From assembly GCA_022843955.1 (NCBI GenBank), contig JALHMQ010000005.1:62001-126000 (forward strand): a DNA stretch of 64,000 nt. The letters are read 5' to 3'. Position 1 is the first letter of the stretch, and each line of letters begins with the position of its first letter. Below the pieces are notes generated by a model that worked only from the letters and a program-made list of their open reading frames with translations, did no database searches and was not told the DNA's origin. The translations under genes were made by a program, and so were the position numbers. This document shows, piece after piece, positions 62,414 through 64,000 of this stretch. Source of the DNA: Burkholderiaceae bacterium. GTDB taxonomy: Bacteria; Pseudomonadota; Gammaproteobacteria; Burkholderiales; Burkholderiaceae_F.

Positions 62414-64000
62414 GTGCCCCTTTTCCTCGTGGAATCAAGCTCCTCCGCACACGTGAAATCCCCGGCGCGCCGCGTCCTTGGCCGGAGCCACTTCGCCTGG
62501 TTCCGTGGATACGTCCAAGGCGTCGACCCAGCCATGTTGTGGGACCGTTACCTTTGGATTGAAGGCCCACTGAATCCCGACATCGGCGACCGCCAAGTTC
62601 GATGGCTCCGGGACGCCTTCCATGGTGCCGCCTTGAAGGCAGGGAAGCCCGCGTGGGCCGCGCTGTTCCGGCGCGACCCGAGACGCATCCCCGCGGCCCC
62701 CCTACCCTCGTTTGATGAGTTCGCAGAGAGACATGGCGGCGACGGGTTCCTCTCCGAGCGCGAACTGCAGGACCTCTGGAAGTCCGAGTTCGGCAATACC
62801 CCGGCCGGCCGCCAGCAGGCTCGCCGGTCCCGCCTGGTGGCCCGGCTCCTGGAGGCCATCCACGGCCTCGAGCCCCTCGCCGCGTCAGTCCCCTCTCCGT
62901 CTGACTCGGTGCACGCCTGGCTCCGCGAAGAAGTCGCGCGGCGCCTGGAAGGCGCTGGCATCGCGACCCTTGGCGCCCTCATGGGCCTTGTCCGGGACCG
63001 GGGCTACCACTGGTACCGGAAGGTCCCCCGCCTCGGCGTCCATGGCGCTGAACGCCTGGTCCGGTGGCTCCGGGAGAGTGAAGAGTCCCTCGGCACCTTA
63101 CCCGTCACCGCCCTGGCTCCCCGGCGCCAACTAATGCCTGCGGTCCTTGGCGCCCTGGCGCCTCGCCAAGTGGTCGACGTTGCCCCGATCGAGCGATTTC
63201 AGGTTCCGGCAGAGCTGTCCGGCGCCGACGGAACGTACCGGACTCAGGAAAGGTCGCTCATCACCGCCAGGAATGACCTGGAGGCCGTTGGAGCGTGGCT
63301 TGACGCCCGTGCAACGAATGCGAACACCCGGCGCTCGTACCGCAAGGAGGCCGAGCGCCTGGTCCTGTGGGCGGTCCTTGAGCGCGGGAAGCCTTTGTCC
63401 GGTCTCGGCGTCGAAGACTGCTCTGCCTACCGGACCTGGCTCGGGCTTCTTGGCCGGCTCAACGAGGACCAGTGGGCCCTCGGCGGGTGGCGGCTCCCGC
63501 AGTCTGCCTGGATTGGGAGCCGGAGAACCGAGAGGTGGTCGGAAGCCTGGCGGCCGTTCGATGGCCCCTTGGGCGAGCGGAGCCGGCGCCAGGCGCTGGT
63601 CATCCTGCGAGGGCTCTTCGGGTTCCTGGCGCGGGTGCACTACATCGTCGCCAACCCATGGGCGGAGGTGCCTGACGCCCTCCCCGCCGTCAACGAGGAC
63701 GCCCGAGCGCAATTCGTCGAGCGGAGTTTGACCCGGATGCAAATGCAGCGCGTCTTGGATGAAGCCGACGCCGTCGAAGGCTTCCAGGGAGCCCGGCTTC
63801 GCGCGGTGCTCTGGCTCGGTTTCGGTTGCGGTTTGCGCCTTGCCGAAATGCTGTCGCTGACCACGAGGTCCCTCGACGCGACGCGCGCTGGCCGCTACCG
63901 CTTGGTGGTCACCGGGAAAGGCGCAAAGACGCGATTCGTGCCTCTGCCCTCCCCCGTTCTCGATGCCCTGCAGGCGCTGTACACACAGGCCGCCCTAGCC
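62414..64000 (+). CDS. DUF3701-type tyrosine recombinase, C-terminus beyond the window edge
   Basis: The frame is open from a GTG at 62414 to the last base (529 codons). The N-terminus 'GRSHFAWFRGYVQGVDPAML', 'WDRYLWIEGPLNPDIGDRQV' is the Phage_integr_N/DUF3701 domain. 'RNDLEAVGAWLDARATNANT' and 'RRSYRKEAERLVLWAVLERG' form the core-binding arm. The catalytic domain begins 'VLWLGFGCGLRLAEMLSLTT', with Arg I kept, and 'LVVTGKGAKTRFVPLPSPVL' with the conserved Lys. HxxR and Tyr lie outside. GTG 62414, 62429 and 62453 are all possible starts. It is an integrase that moves the island. Confidence 0.92.
   Translation, partial: MPLFLVESSSSAHVKSPARRVLGRSHFAWFRGYVQGVDPAMLWDRYLWIEGPLNPDIGDRQVRWLRDAFHGAALKAGKPAWAALFRRDPRRIPAAPLPSFDEFAERHGGDGFLSERELQDLWKSEFGNTPAGRQQARRSRLVARLLEAIHGLEPLAASVPSPSDSVHAWLREEVARRLEGAGIATLGALMGLVRDRGYHWYRKVPRLGVHGAERLVRWLRESEESLGTLPVTALAPRRQLMPAVLGALAPRQVVDVAPIERFQVPAELSGADGTYRTQERSLITARNDLEAVGAWLDARATNANTRRSYRKEAERLVLWAVLERGKPLSGLGVEDCSAYRTWLGLLGRLNEDQWALGGWRLPQSAWIGSRRTERWSEAWRPFDGPLGERSRRQALVILRGLFGFLARVHYIVANPWAEVPDALPAVNEDARAQFVERSLTRMQMQRVLDEADAVEGFQGARLRAVLWLGFGCGLRLAEMLSLTTRSLDATRAGRYRLVVTGKGAKTRFVPLPSPVLDALQALYTQAALA

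Overview
The window is a GC-rich (roughly 60-65% by eye) Gram-negative chromosome segment. The best guess is a betaproteobacterium of the Burkholderiales type. The pointers are an IS407-type IS3 element, a DUF3701-type tyrosine recombinase, a porin C-terminus ending in Phe, and an MCP with a C-terminal CheR/CheB tether. That is inference; there is no rRNA or housekeeping marker, and I saw no tRNA, rRNA or CRISPR array.

Layout. (1) 1-10230 is a mobile defence island: a partial recombinase, a DUF7673-like gene, a TPR protein, an XRE-ImmA/IrrE regulator with a PIN protein and, divergent from these, an operon of DUF2188 protein, a 43-aa ORF, TRIP13-like ATPase (Cap6), second HORMA-like protein (Cap8-like), HORMA protein (Cap7), CD-NTase 1, a nuclease-SAVED effector (Cap4-like) and CD-NTase 2. 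This is a type III CBASS antiphage locus with two apparently intact CD-NTases, the most interesting item here. (2) 10.2-53.1 kb is ordinary accessory chromosome: LysR/SDR, LysR/Tat-protein and LysR/DUF4386 pairs; TetR with an NmrA-ICMT-membrane protein operon and a palindromic operator; two TPR-LuxR regulators, each divergent from a surface lipoprotein; a G8-domain lipoprotein; CheW, MCP, HD-GYP and a large hybrid kinase; a Sec-exported YD-repeat toxin with its immunity gene and a decayed orphan toxin tip; a JmjC-like cupin, a PQQ-type sugar dehydrogenase lipoprotein and a DUF1800/DUF1501 pair. Remnants of IS256, IS3 and IS5 elements lie between them.

(3) 53.0-55.7 kb is a graveyard of broken genes: a porin tail, a copied gene tail, a frameshifted IS3 element, the head of a histidine kinase, and a response regulator joined to an HD-GYP tail. 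(4) 55.7-64 kb is a second mobile island: a compact three-gene operon with a CoiA-like nuclease and two unrecognised proteins, a small Gly/Ser-rich protein, an exported thermonuclease, a second DUF7673-like gene, a RES-Xre toxin-antitoxin pair, and a DUF3701-type recombinase running off the right edge.

How the genes work together. In the CBASS locus, CD-NTases are expected to make a cyclic nucleotide after HORMA activation, TRIP13 resets the HORMA protein, and the SAVED domain of the nuclease senses the nucleotide and triggers DNA degradation. The divergent XRE-metalloprotease gene is well placed to control the operon. The island at 55.7-59.7 kb looks like an undescribed nuclease-containing defence or mobility module, but its function is unknown.
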